In this document: positions 55,516 through 64,000 of the stretch, piece by piece
Layout: every line of letters starts with the position of its first letter
Numbering within the stretch: position 1 is the first letter of the stretch
Assembly: GCF_900460315.1 (NCBI RefSeq)
Contig: NZ_UHIO01000001.1
Coordinates: 1,440,501-1,504,500 of the forward strand
DNA length: 64,000 nt
Source: Veillonella criceti
Lineage (GTDB): Bacteria > Bacillota > Negativicutes > Veillonellales > Veillonellaceae
Direction: 5' to 3'
Program-made: the position numbers and the translations under genes
Notes under the pieces: model-generated
Told to the model about the DNA's origin: nothing
What the model saw: the letters and a program-made list of their open reading frames with translations, nothing else
Databases searched by the model: none

Positions 55516-56226
55516 TTACAACCAAGCCCATAAAGCAGCTACTATGAGGGTTGGCAACATATTGGCAATGCGAATCCGTTTATCCCACAACAAATTAACC
55601 CCTACTAAAAAAATCATAATGGATCCAGTAAAGGAAATATTACTAAGCGCTTGCTCCGTTAGCCATGGTGTAATAAAAAAGGCTAACAAAGTCACTAAGC
55701 CTTGCACTATACCAACAGGAATTGCTGAATACATACAGCCTTTTCCCAATGTAGTCGTCATAATCATAACTACAATACCATCCATCATCGCTTTTGCCAG
55801 TAGAATGGTGGGGTCACCTGAGGCATCTTTAATGGAGCCAATAATCGCCATAGCACCAATACACACTGTAAAAGAGGCCGTTAAAAAGCCTTCAATAAAC
55901 CCTCCCTCACCTTCATTTTTACTTTTTACCTTTAACCAAGCACCAAATTGCTCTAATTTTTTATCTAAATCTAAAATTTCACCAATAACCGTACCAATGA
56001 TGAATGTCATGACCAACATCATAATATTGGTGACCACCAACTGACCATCTACAAAAACTAGAGATTCTTTAGTGGCCCCTACAAAACCAATAAATAAAAT
56101 ACAAGCACTCATGGCCGCCATTAACGTTTCAAGTAAACGCCGATCCAAATAATTACGTGCTGTTAACCCAATGAGCCCCCCGACTACAATGATTAACATA
56201 TTAAGCAAAGTTCCTACGCCAGGCAT
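55516..56226 (-). CDS. DUF554 membrane protein
   Basis: 236 residues; the ATG at 56226 is chosen because AAGGAGAG lies just upstream; the frame continues 31 codons further without a site. About seven membrane segments. PGVGTLLNMLIIVVGGLIGL at the start, then GLDKKLEQFG-like block, GFLTASFTVCIGAMAIIGSIKDASGDPTILLAKAMMDGIVVMIM and FLVGVNLLWDKRIRIANMLPTL are DUF554 hallmarks. The family may be a transporter; no function is established. Confidence 0.88.
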   Translation of the reverse strand: MPGVGTLLNMLIIVVGGLIGLTARNYLDRRLLETLMAAMSACILFIGFVGATKESLVFVDGQLVVTNIMMLVMTFIIGTVIGEILDLDKKLEQFGAWLKVKSKNEGEGGFIEGFLTASFTVCIGAMAIIGSIKDASGDPTILLAKAMMDGIVVMIMTTTLGKGCMYSAIPVGIVQGLVTLLAFFITPWLTEQALSNISFTGSIMIFLVGVNLLWDKRIRIANMLPTLIVAALWAWL

Positions 56227-56376
56227 ACTATCTCTCCTTTTTTCATAACATACGATACAAAAATACTTGCATCGGTTTAATATTAATTGATTATAGCACA
56301 TACATCTGTTAGATAACATCAGAGTTTGTTTGTTTTTATAATTGTGCTATGATGATAAAAATATACCTTCATAATC

Positions 56377-56406
56377 TTGACAAATCACTAATTCAAATGA
56401 TATGAT
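56377..56406 (+). promoter_or_regulatory. Promoter of tRNA-Ser
   Basis: TTGACA and TATGAT separated by 18 bases, about 19 bases upstream of the mature tRNA 5' end. Confidence 0.7.
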
Positions 56407-56424
56407 ATTTTAGTAATTAGATAT

Positions 56425-56515
56425 GGAGGATTACTCAAGAGGCTGAAGAGGACGGTTTGCTAAATCGTTAGGGCGGGTTACCGTCGCTAGGGTTCGAATC
56501 CCTAATCCTCCGCCA
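56425..56515 (+). tRNA. tRNA-Ser (anticodon GCU)
   Basis: Acceptor stem GGAGGAT pairs with ATCCTCC, followed by G and an encoded CCA. The anticodon stem-loop has loop TTGCTAA, giving anticodon GCU, which reads AGC and AGU. The long class II variable arm (around GGCGGGTTACCG) is typical of serine tRNA. The T arm has TTCGAAT. Confidence 0.97.
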
Positions 56516-56558
56516 TATCATATATACTTTTAACTGATAATTGTTGAAAGTATTCAAA

Positions 56559-56596
56559 ACCCCTACAAAACTAGGAAACACCTAGAAAGTAGGGGT
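56559..56596 (+). terminator. Terminator after tRNA-Ser
   Basis: ACCCCTAC pairs with GTAGGGGT, with inner CTAGG/CCTAG, then CTTTTTAT. Confidence 0.85.
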
Positions 56597-56710
56597 CTTT
56601 TTATGTTCATTTTTAGACACTTTCAATTATCAATTAAGAGAGAAACATTCGTAAATATTCAAAGTTTCCATCTAATTTCCGTCCTATAAATCCCTTTAAA
56701 CTATACAAAA

Positions 56711-56783
56711 AAAGAGTGCCCTGCGCTAAGAGAAGCTTTACAAATTTTAATTTGTAAGTTTCTCATGTCTATGGCACTCTCTT
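56711..56783 (-). terminator. Long terminator after the etf/fix operon
   Basis: AAAGAGTGCC pairs with GGCACTCTCTTT. An inner hairpin joins GAGAA.CTTTACAAA with TTTGTAAG.TTTCTC. On the minus strand T-rich sequence follows. Confidence 0.8.
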
Positions 56784-56797
56784 TTACTATATAGTAT

Positions 56798-57799
56798 TTA
56801 GCCCTTAGCCACCTTAAACTTTGCTATCATTTCCTTAGCCACTTCTACCGCATCACCTACGATACCATAGTCGCATACTTTAAAAATAGCTGCTTCTGGA
56901 TCTGTATTAATGGCCACAATCGTTTCAGAACCAGTAATACCAGCCGTATGCTGAATTGCCCCCGAAATCCCAAAGGCTAAATATAGTTTAGGTGCTATCG
57001 TTTTACCGGTCTGCCCAATCTGACGACTCAATGGGTACCACCCTTTTTCTACAATAGGACGACTTACCCCAAGAACACCACCTAATACCTCAGCTAACTC
57101 TTCCAACACTTTGAAATTAGCTGGTGACCCCATGCCACGACCACCGGCTACAACAATTTCAGCCTCTTCAATGTTCACTTCATTTAAATCAACTTTAATC
57201 ATTTCTACAAAACGATTACGAATATCACTGTCCGCAAGCGTTACTGTTTCTTGATGTATTTGACCCGTACGTCCTACTATCCGCTCTGGCATTTTAAATA
57301 CATTAGGACGAACAGACCCCATTTGTGGTCGATGTTCAGGACAAATAATTTCAGCTAAAATATTGCCCCCTAAAGCCGGTCTTGTCCACTCTACCAACCC
57401 GTCCGATTGACTAACAGACAAAATGGTACAGTCAGCTACAACACCATTTTTCATACGTCCAGAAATACGGGGCGCCAAATCACGGCCATCATTAGTAGCG
57501 CCGATTAAAATTACATTTGGTTTATTTTGACCAAAGAAATCTGTAATCACCTTTGTATATCCATCCGTTGAATACCGCGCTAACAGTGGATGTTCAAATA
57601 CATGCACATGATCAGAACCATATTCAATTAAAGTTTGTGCCTGCGAGGCTACCTGTGCCCCTAAAATCAATGTATGTACTTCTTCATTAAGCTGATCAGC
57701 AATAAGGCGGGCCTGACCAATGAGTTCATAGGTTACTTTGCGCACCTGCCCATCAAAGCAGTCGGCAATTACATAAACACCTGTATATTCTTCAAACAC
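56798..57799 (-). CDS. etfA: Electron transfer flavoprotein alpha subunit (FixB type)
   Basis: 333 residues; starts at GTG 57799 behind AAGGAGG. The N-terminal alpha/beta domain (VYVIADCFDGQVRKVTYELIGQA) is followed by the FAD domain RTGQIHQETV...VAGGRGMG, LSRQIGQTGKTIAPKLYLAFGISGAIQHTAGI and VAINTDPEAAIFKVCDYGIVGD. It pairs with EtfB to carry electrons. Last of the four-gene fixC-fixX-etfB-etfA cluster, 20 bases after etfB. Confidence 0.95.
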   Translation of the reverse strand: MFEEYTGVYVIADCFDGQVRKVTYELIGQARLIADQLNEEVHTLILGAQVASQAQTLIEYGSDHVHVFEHPLLARYSTDGYTKVITDFFGQNKPNVILIGATNDGRDLAPRISGRMKNGVVADCTILSVSQSDGLVEWTRPALGGNILAEIICPEHRPQMGSVRPNVFKMPERIVGRTGQIHQETVTLADSDIRNRFVEMIKVDLNEVNIEEAEIVVAGGRGMGSPANFKVLEELAEVLGGVLGVSRPIVEKGWYPLSRQIGQTGKTIAPKLYLAFGISGAIQHTAGITGSETIVAINTDPEAAIFKVCDYGIVGDAVEVAKEMIAKFKVAKG

Positions 57800-57819
57800 C
57801 GTAATACCTCCTTATGCAA

Positions 57820-58620
57820 TCAGATAAGTTCCTTTTGTTGTAAAACGCCTAAAATCGTCTCTACAGACTCCGTAACAGGGCCAGTAAGCATTGTCCCAGC
57901 TGAACGCATCGGCGGGCTATACACCTTGCGTACACGCGTTGGCGACCCTTGTAGACCTAATCGTTTAGGATCTGTTTCCATATCGTTTGCCGTAATCAAC
58001 TTTACTTCATACTGCGTAGCCCGAATTGAATGATGAAGCGTTGGATACCGTGGTTCGTTCAACGTTTTCACCGCCGTCATCAACATAGGTACGGGCGTAT
58101 CTAATACTTCAAAGCCTTCTTCATGTTCGCGCTCTGTCCGCACAATCCCATCCGTTACTTCAATCTTACATACATAAGTAACTTGTGGAATACCTAATTC
58201 CTCAGCAATTTGTGGACCGACTTGGGCCGTATCCCCATCAATCGCTTGTTTACCACAGAAAATAATATCAAAAGGTTTACCTTGATCCTTCTGTACTTTA
58301 GCAATGGCCCGTGCAATCGTATAACTGGTTGCCAACGTATCAGCCCCAGCAAAGGCACGGTCTGTAATTAAATAAGCTTCATCAGCTCCCATAGAAATAC
58401 ATTCTTTTAAAGCGATTGACGCTTGTGGTGGCCCCATTGTTATAACCGATACGCGTGTACCAGGATAGGTGTCCTTCACCTTTAAAGCGGCTTCTAACGC
58501 ATTCATATCAAAGGGATTTACTATACTAGGCAATCCCGTACGAATCAATGTATTCGTTTCAGGATCTAATTTTATTTCAGACGTATCAGGCACTTGCTTA
58601 ATACATACGAGTAATTCCAT
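57820..58620 (-). CDS. etfB: Electron transfer flavoprotein beta subunit (FixA type)
   Basis: 266 residues. MELLVCIKQVPDTSEIKLDPET, LIRTGLPSIVNPFDMNALEAAL, VITMGPPQAS and CGKQAIDGDTAQVGPQIAEELG are typical EtfB. Its extra flavin or AMP sets the electron-bifurcating or simple carrier type; the clustering with FixC and FixX suggests the bifurcating group. Good GGGAGG start; 14 bases after fixX. Confidence 0.95.
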   Translation of the reverse strand: MELLVCIKQVPDTSEIKLDPETNTLIRTGLPSIVNPFDMNALEAALKVKDTYPGTRVSVITMGPPQASIALKECISMGADEAYLITDRAFAGADTLATSYTIARAIAKVQKDQGKPFDIIFCGKQAIDGDTAQVGPQIAEELGIPQVTYVCKIEVTDGIVRTEREHEEGFEVLDTPVPMLMTAVKTLNEPRYPTLHHSIRATQYEVKLITANDMETDPKRLGLQGSPTRVRKVYSPPMRSAGTMLTGPVTESVETILGVLQQKELI

Positions 58621-58634
58621 AATCGGCCTCCCTT

Positions 58635-58916
58635 TTAACCTTGACGAAATTCTACACCCTTCGTGTCATCTGGATATTCCCATTTTGTCACGATAGTGTT
58701 ACCACAAAGTACACGACAAGTACCGCATTCAACGCAGCCAGCATAATCAAAGGCTAATGTACCATCATCATTGAGCGTATATAAACCAGCTGGACAAGCA
58801 TTAACGAGTTTCATCTTTTCCTTCATATCTGGATAATCATGGATGATTTCAATATGAGGATGCCCTTCATTTACATGATATTTATTAACGCCTAATTTTT
58901 CTTCCAAATTCATCAT
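58635..58916 (-). CDS. fixX: FixX-type ferredoxin-like protein
   Basis: 93 residues. Cysteines in LVNACPAGLYTL and GCVECGTCRVLCGN form a ferredoxin-like iron-sulfur site. FixX is a subunit of the EtfABCX/FixABCX complex that links the flavoprotein to the quinone-reactive FixC. The stop overlaps nothing, but the start overlaps the fixC stop (58913), so the two are coupled. Confidence 0.93.
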   Translation of the reverse strand: MMNLEEKLGVNKYHVNEGHPHIEIIHDYPDMKEKMKLVNACPAGLYTLNDDGTLAFDYAGCVECGTCRVLCGNTIVTKWEYPDDTKGVEFRQG

Positions 58917-60193
58917 AAAGCACGCCCTCCTTTAAGCGCATCCAAGGCCAAATTAACAAGGCCGACACCATTAGCTCGTTTTAATAATTTAGGCACTAAT
59001 GGCTTAGCTCCGTCCCCATTGACCGTAAAAACATCTCCCATAATCCCATTGACCATAGCAGGATACTTTTGGAAAATACGAGGCGTATTTAAGAATTCTG
59101 GGAAGTGACGATATGTTTTCAAATCTTTACCAATGAAACTATTCTCTACTAAAATATCGTAATAGCGTAAGGCTCCGGCCGAAAAGTCTTGTAATTTCTT
59201 CGCCTTAATAATAGCATCGCCGGCATACATACCAGAGGCAATAGCAAAATCCATACCACGAACCGTATAGCCCATATTAATACAAAAACCAGCTGCATCA
59301 CCAACGATAATAAAACCATCACCACTTAAGGTAGTTACTGCTTTATAGCCCGCTTCAGGCACCATGTGGCCACTACGTTCTACTAATTTGCCACCTTTTA
59401 ATAATCGCGCTATCGGCCCATAATTCATAAATTCATTCATCATGTCTTCAATGGTAGCCTCTGCTTCCCCAATATGTTCAAGCCCTACCACTACCCCCAA
59501 GGACAAACTATTTTTATTCGTATACAGGAAACCACCGCCCATTAAACCATGGGTAATATCGCCCATAGAAAGCCAAGCTAAGCCTTCATCCCCTTCAAGG
59601 CCCAATCGTTCCTCTAATACCCCTTTATTAAAGGTATAGACTTCTTTGGCCCCCACAGCTACCTCAGAGGCTGTAATCGGGGCTCTTAACCCCGCCCGTT
59701 CAGCTAATAATGAATTAACGCCATCAGCTAAAACTACAACATCGGCTAACATTGTATCCTTACCACAACGAATACCGACTACTTTTTCTCCTTCTTTGAG
59801 TAATGCATCTACCTGAATGCGATTGACCACCACCGCGCCGGCTGCCGCCGCTTGATCTACTAACCATTTGTCAAAGACACCGCGCAATACGACATAGGAT
59901 TCGTCCTCTGGTCTAGTGGGTGTAGCTTCATACTCAACTGTTGTAGCCTTACCACCTTCTAAAATCGAAATCCGTTCTTTCGTGACCTTTCTCTCTAATG
60001 GTGCCGTTTCACGGAAATTAGGAATTAACGTCTCTAAGGAATGGGTATAAATACGACCACCCGTCATATTCTTAGCACCACTATAACTCCCTCGTTCTAC
60101 TAAGAGTACCTTAACACCTGCTTTAGCCATACGATAAGCCGCTGCTGCCCCTGCTAAGCCGCCACCTACGACAATTGCTTCAAATCGTTCCAT
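58913..60193 (-). CDS. fixC: FixC-type flavoprotein dehydrogenase
   Basis: 426 residues. The FAD-binding motif is VVGGGLAGAAAAYRMAKAGVKVLLVERG; VVLADGVNSLLAERAGL and GFIIVGDAAGFCINMGYTVRGMDFAI follow, as in ETF-quinone oxidoreductases and FixC. It accepts electrons from EtfAB and, with FixX, passes them to menaquinone. In known FixABCX complexes NADH oxidation is split between ferredoxin and quinone. First gene of the operon; start behind AAGGAG. The stretch 60194-60500 upstream has no gene and should hold the promoter. Confidence 0.94.
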   Translation of the reverse strand: MERFEAIVVGGGLAGAAAAYRMAKAGVKVLLVERGSYSGAKNMTGGRIYTHSLETLIPNFRETAPLERKVTKERISILEGGKATTVEYEATPTRPEDESYVVLRGVFDKWLVDQAAAAGAVVVNRIQVDALLKEGEKVVGIRCGKDTMLADVVVLADGVNSLLAERAGLRAPITASEVAVGAKEVYTFNKGVLEERLGLEGDEGLAWLSMGDITHGLMGGGFLYTNKNSLSLGVVVGLEHIGEAEATIEDMMNEFMNYGPIARLLKGGKLVERSGHMVPEAGYKAVTTLSGDGFIIVGDAAGFCINMGYTVRGMDFAIASGMYAGDAIIKAKKLQDFSAGALRYYDILVENSFIGKDLKTYRHFPEFLNTPRIFQKYPAMVNGIMGDVFTVNGDGAKPLVPKLLKRANGVGLVNLALDALKGGRAL

Positions 60194-60500
60194 GCTGTTT
60201 CTCCTTGTATATTACACTGTATTAAAAATACAAAATAAATCCAAACAGTCATCCTTATCAATCAATAGACTCAGCATCTATCAGTCATTAACCGGTCACC
60301 TTTACTAACTAATAATTCACAGGGTGTAGATATTTTAGATGTAAAGTCTATAGAATATATTGATAATTTTAGATATTGTCCTCCGTGCTTACTATTATAT
60401 ATATTCTAATGTCATTTTTAAAATACCTCTTTTGCATAGTTAAATATATTCTATATTATTCAAAGTCTCACACACTCTAGCATCCCTTATAAATAAAACA

Positions 60501-60537
60501 AAAAGGGGGTATACCTAATTTAGGTATACCCTCTTTT
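60501..60537 (-). terminator. Terminator after cysN
   Basis: AAAGGGGGTATACCTA pairs with TAGGTATACCCTCTTT around AT, with A- and T-runs on both sides. It ends the sulfate-assimilation operon. Confidence 0.85.
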
Positions 60538-60578
60538 TTACTGCTACAACACTTAACTTACTAAGCAATTAATACACA

Positions 60579-62267
60579 TTAAATAGACCAGAAAGAATCA
60601 TGGAAAATAATTTTGCGATACGTTTCAAAACGAAGCCATTTATCATACCAAGCCCCATCATGTGACAGACTATCATCAGCTGATTCAACGATAAATTGAG
60701 CTACATCCTCAGCACTATTCACTTGTAATGCAAAGCCACGACCATTAACAACAGGTACATCATTATATGTATAATCAGCTAATGTTACCATATCCTTAAA
60801 CTGACCATCACGAACTATAATAGCTACCTTATCACGTACAACTAAAATATCAAAATTAGTTGGGTACGCATAACTAGCCCCTGTAATTGGTAACGCATCC
60901 CCTATTTGGAACGTGGTTCGCGTAGGGCGAATTTTATCCACTTTAAGACCTTCTACATTATAATAGAATTCATCAAATACATCACCACGAGCACTCAAAC
61001 CATGACCTTCAAATGTATGTTGTTGCGCTGCTGTGCCTACCGCTTCTACCACGCCACAAGCCGATGTCATATTGCTGACACGATTGATTAAAATCAATTC
61101 GCCCAAGGTTTTATGATGGCGGAATTCATCCATAACAACAGGTGTTTGGAAATGTAAAGTACAAAGAGCAATACTATTTTTACCCAATTCAGCTGCTGGC
61201 AACTGTTCCCCACTATTAACATCAATTTGGTATTGAATATCGGTAACTGTGGCCGCCACTTGTTTAGTCCCTAAACTAACTAAATATTCATTGCCCACTT
61301 CTAATGGCTCATCATCCATCCAAAGTAATTTCACACTTGCCGTTTGGGCTGTGCCAATACCTGTTTGTTTCACTAATACACTGCCTCGGGACACATCAAT
61401 TTCACGATCCAATTGTACAGTCAACGGTTGTCCTAGCTGAGCCTCTTCAACCTGATTAAACCCTACTAATAAAGATTCAACCTTAGCACTTTCACCACTC
61501 GGTAATACAGTCAACGTGTCTCCTACCGCAACCTGCCCAGCTTCTACCTGTCCCTGGAAACCACGGAAGGTATGATTAGGACGGCATACACGCTGTACAG
61601 GCATATAAAAGCCATCTTCTACGGTACCTGATGCATCAACGGTTTCTAAATAGGGTAACAACGCTGACCCTTCATACCAAGGCATAGTTGTTGCCTTCGT
61701 CGTAATATTATCGCCTTCAGTAGCAGACACCGGAATCACTTGTACATGAACGAGTCCCACTTCTTTAGCAAGACTCGCTATATCCGCTTCAATCTTACGA
61801 AATACGTCTTCCTTATACCCTACCAAGTCCATTTTATTGACGGCAAACACAAAAGATTCAATCCCCATAAGAGCACAAATCCGAGCATGGCGACGAGTTT
61901 GTACTAAAATACCTTGAGAGGCATCGACCAAAATAATCGCCAAATCAGCAAAAGAAGCCCCCACTGCCATGTTACGAGTATATTCTTCATGCCCTGGTGT
62001 ATCAGCTACGATGAAACTACGATTATCCGTCGTAAAATAACGATAGGCTACATCAATCGTAATCCCCTGCTCACGTTCAGCCATCAAGCCATCCAATAAT
62101 AAAGAATAGTCAATAGCACCGCCACGACTGCCTACTTTACTTTCTAGTTCTAATGCTTTCGCTTGGTCTGCATATAATAATTTAGCATCATATAAAATGT
62201 GGCCAATCAGTGTTGATTTACCATCATCTACACTACCACAAGTAATAAATTTTAAAAGTCCTTTCAT
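60579..62267 (-). CDS. cysN: Sulfate adenylyltransferase subunit 1 (GTPase)
   Basis: 562 residues; the ATG at 62267 follows GAGAGGATATAA; a longer frame overlapping cysD is not supported. GTPase motifs: GSVDDGKSTLIG (G1, ~11-22), AYRYF (G2), DTPGHEEYTRNM (G3), NKMDLVGY (G4). After the beta-barrel domains a C-terminal extension (~430-562, beginning near GVVEAVGTAAQQ and ending HDSFWSI) is present. It has no P-loop, so it is not the APS-kinase domain of CysNC fusions. The subunit drives ATP sulfurylase (CysD) by GTP hydrolysis. Lies 31 bases after cysD. Confidence 0.93.
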   Translation of the reverse strand: MKGLLKFITCGSVDDGKSTLIGHILYDAKLLYADQAKALELESKVGSRGGAIDYSLLLDGLMAEREQGITIDVAYRYFTTDNRSFIVADTPGHEEYTRNMAVGASFADLAIILVDASQGILVQTRRHARICALMGIESFVFAVNKMDLVGYKEDVFRKIEADIASLAKEVGLVHVQVIPVSATEGDNITTKATTMPWYEGSALLPYLETVDASGTVEDGFYMPVQRVCRPNHTFRGFQGQVEAGQVAVGDTLTVLPSGESAKVESLLVGFNQVEEAQLGQPLTVQLDREIDVSRGSVLVKQTGIGTAQTASVKLLWMDDEPLEVGNEYLVSLGTKQVAATVTDIQYQIDVNSGEQLPAAELGKNSIALCTLHFQTPVVMDEFRHHKTLGELILINRVSNMTSACGVVEAVGTAAQQHTFEGHGLSARGDVFDEFYYNVEGLKVDKIRPTRTTFQIGDALPITGASYAYPTNFDILVVRDKVAIIVRDGQFKDMVTLADYTYNDVPVVNGRGFALQVNSAEDVAQFIVESADDSLSHDGAWYDKWLRFETYRKIIFHDSFWSI

Positions 62268-62298
62268 GATTATATCCTCTCTTATCCCAATACCTACT

Positions 62299-63198
62299 TT
62301 AGAAATACCCTTCTCGTTTACGGCGTTCCATACTGCCCGCCGCTTCACTATCAATAACACGAGTCGTACGTTCTGAGGAAACAGCCGATAGAGTTTCTTC
62401 AATAATTTCATCTAAGGTAGTGGCCTCAGATTCGGTACCCCCTGTTAGCGGGTAGCAACCTAAGGTACGGAAACGGACTTTTTTCTGTTCAATTTTTTCA
62501 CCAGGACGTAATTTGAAACGATCATCATCTACCATGATAATATTGCCATCACGATAGACTACAGGCCGTTCTTTCGCAAAATATAAGGATACAATATCAA
62601 TATTTTCTCGTTTAATATATTGCCAAATGTCTTTTTCAGTCCAATTTGATAAAGGGAATACGCGGATACTTTCCCCCTTATTAATTTTAGCATTGTATAA
62701 TTTCCACATTTCAGGGCGCTGATTCTTAGGATCCCAACCATGAGAAGCGTTACGGAAAGAAAAAATACGTTCCTTAGCCCGTGATTTTTCTTCATCACGA
62801 CGCCCGCCTCCGAAAGCAGCCGTGAAGCCATATTTATTGAGAGCTTGTTTCAAAGCTTGTGTCTTCATAATATCCGTGTAAGCTGCGCCATGGTCAAAGG
62901 GGTTAATCCCTTGCGCCACCCCTTCTTGATTGATATATTCAATCATATCTAGACCAAATTTCTTGGCTGTTTCATCACGGAATTTGATCATCTCTTTAAA
63001 TTTCCAAGTCGTATTTACATGTAAAAACGGAAATGGTGGGTTTTCTGGATAAAAAGCTTTGCGCGCTAAATGCAACATAACCGAACTATCTTTCCCAATG
63101 GAATATAGCATAACCGGCTTTTCACACTGCGCGGCCACTTCGCGGATAATATATATAGCTTCCGCTTCCAACTCATCTAAATGACTGTATTCACTCAT
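62299..63198 (-). CDS. cysD: Sulfate adenylyltransferase subunit 2
   Basis: 299 residues, normal length. PP-loop motif [20 protein letters not shown] (~30-50), then [36 protein letters not shown] and the C-terminal ERRKREGYF are typical of CysD. It makes adenylylsulfate from ATP and sulfate. It is preceded by the APS-reductase-like genes and followed by cysN, so the operon activates sulfate and then reduces adenylylsulfate directly. Confidence 0.96.
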   Translation of the reverse strand: MSEYSHLDELEAEAIYIIREVAAQCEKPVMLYSIGKDSSVMLHLARKAFYPENPPFPFLHVNTTWKFKEMIKFRDETAKKFGLDMIEYINQEGVAQGINPFDHGAAYTDIMKTQALKQALNKYGFTAAFGGGRRDEEKSRAKERIFSFRNASHGWDPKNQRPEMWKLYNAKINKGESIRVFPLSNWTEKDIWQYIKRENIDIVSLYFAKERPVVYRDGNIIMVDDDRFKLRPGEKIEQKKVRFRTLGCYPLTGGTESEATTLDEIIEETLSAVSSERTTRVIDSEAAGSMERRKREGYF

Positions 63199-63227
63199 AG
63201 TACAACCTTCTCTCTTTAACTCTTATT

Positions 63228-63542
63228 TTAATATTGATTTGATTCTTGGGCATTGACTACAATAGTCTGCGACTCACCCGTAGCCGATGTATATTCCCAC
63301 TGCCAAAAATGACCATCACGACGCGCTTTCATGGTACCCCCTTTGCCACCCATATCAGGACCTAGGAAATACGCAATAGCGCCAACTGGGCATTCTTTAA
63401 TACACGCCATACAGCCCCAACAATCCTTAGGATAGGCCATGAAGGCTTTACCCGCTTCATTCATAGCGGGCAAACTCCCAGGACAAATATTAACGCAACG
63501 CTGACAACCAACACAGGTACTTTGATCAATTCTGATGCTCAT
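63228..63542 (-). CDS. Adenylylsulfate reductase beta-like ferredoxin
   Basis: 104 residues with two [4Fe-4S] sites: CVGCQRCVNICP (N-terminal) and CWGCMACIKECP, then AIAYFLGPDMGGKGGTMKA, as in AprB. It should pass electrons to the flavin subunit encoded just upstream, whose stop it overlaps by 17 bases. The C-terminal ~40 residues are shorter than the tail of dissimilatory AprB, in line with an assimilatory form. Start behind GAAGGAGG. Confidence 0.9.
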   Translation of the reverse strand: MSIRIDQSTCVGCQRCVNICPGSLPAMNEAGKAFMAYPKDCWGCMACIKECPVGAIAYFLGPDMGGKGGTMKARRDGHFWQWEYTSATGESQTIVVNAQESNQY

Positions 63543-64000
63543 AATAATCCTCCTTCACCAATGGCCGTTGTCGAATTTCAATGCCCTTATCAGTTGCTAC
63601 TGAATTCACATAGCAGAGCCATTCTTCACTCGTTTCCGGATAATCTAAGTTTTCTGCAAAACTATGCCAACGTGTTTCTTTACGCGCTGCTAAATGAGCA
63701 ATCAATGTTAAACAAACTACCAATCGTTCTTTTAATTCATAAATAAACAATAAATCATGTAAACTATGAGCCTTCAAAGATTGAGTCATAATTTGTAACT
63801 CTTCAATACGAGCCTTCGCCTTCGCTAATTGTTTACTATTAAATCGATAATATGCCCCAATACCTCCTGCATAGCTATCCATCGTACGTTGCATTGCCTC
63901 TTCTAATTGTTCCGTTGTATATAAAGGCGCCTCCCCTGTTAAGAATGTGTCATAGGCCGCTAAATAAGTTTGGGCTTTAGCTTTGAGTGTTGGTGAAACG
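63526..64000 (-). CDS. Adenylylsulfate reductase alpha-like flavoprotein, C-terminal part
   Basis: The frame is open from the right edge to the stop at 63526, giving the last ~157 residues; the start is outside the window. The block around MDSYAGGIGAYYRF, ELKERLVVCLTLIAHLAARKETRWHSFAENLDYPET and EEWLCYVNS resembles the C-terminal helical domain of fumarate reductase/AprA-type flavoproteins. With the AprB-like ferredoxin and CysDN it most likely reduces adenylylsulfate to sulfite. The FAD domain cannot be checked here. Confidence 0.75.
   Translation of the reverse strand, partial: VSPTLKAKAQTYLAAYDTFLTGEAPLYTTEQLEEAMQRTMDSYAGGIGAYYRFNSKQLAKAKARIEELQIMTQSLKAHSLHDLLFIYELKERLVVCLTLIAHLAARKETRWHSFAENLDYPETSEEWLCYVNSVATDKGIEIRQRPLVKEDYYEHQN

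Noticed and set aside
62268-62411. A 48-residue N-terminal extension of CysN
   Set aside because: It overlaps the end of cysD, lacks a ribosome site and comes before the conserved KGLLKFITCGSVDDGKS start.

Overview
The window reads as chromosomal DNA of a Veillonella-like member of the Negativicutes. The DNA is low in G+C and the gene content is Firmicute-like: an SRP RNA-dnaX-ybaB-recR-bofA block and addAB instead of recBCD. It nevertheless encodes a TonB-dependent outer-membrane receptor. Pyruvate:ferredoxin oxidoreductase, EtfAB/FixCX and many amino- and organic-acid carriers fit an anaerobe living on acids. The genus is inferred from gene content; no 16S gene is present.

Region 1 (1-11200) is a very AT-rich accessory segment. 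After a membrane-protein gene cut by the left edge and a secreted protein, minus-strand genes form a defence island. In transcription order these are an AAA/DUF4143 ATPase, an AIG2/gamma-glutamylcyclotransferase-like gene with an in-frame stop, an RloC/PrrC-like zinc-hook ATPase broken by a one-base frameshift, a restriction-endonuclease-like protein, an IS1182-type insertion, a cytosine-5 DNA methyltransferase and a second endonuclease-like protein homologous to the first.

Region 2 (11280-20290) is core genome: an organophosphate-type MFS carrier, an RluA pseudouridine synthase, a UvrD-type helicase carrying an inserted DEDDh exonuclease, bofA, recR, ybaB, dnaX and the SRP RNA upstream of dnaX.

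Region 3 (20400-28560) holds an alanine/glycine:cation symporter, an amino-acid-binding lipoprotein, and a tricarboxylate locus (aconitase, PrpF-type isomerase, DASS carrier) divergent from a LysR regulator. Region 4 (28600-34600) is a complete siderophore-iron uptake operon: TonB receptor, two permeases, ATPase and binding lipoprotein. Region 5 (34980-46014) holds addB-addA and the pyruvate:ferredoxin oxidoreductase gene.

Region 6 (46100-53000) is a sulfur/amino-acid locus: two AGCS carriers, a Cys/Met-type PLP enzyme, a MerR regulator and a HAAAP permease. The divergent PLP-enzyme and AGCS promoters both have 19-bp spacers, the geometry of MerR-activated promoters. Region 7 (53100-56520) has a cyclopropane-fatty-acid synthase-like methyltransferase, a FolT-like ECF S component, a DUF554 protein and tRNA-Ser(GCU). 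Region 8 (56700-64000) has fixC-fixX-etfB-etfA (FixABCX-type electron transfer) and a sulfate-assimilation operon (aprA-like partial, aprB-like ferredoxin, cysD, cysN) running off the right edge.

Most operons end in strong hairpin terminators. One hairpin family built on CTGTAAC...GTTACAG also matches the ends of the insertion sequence.
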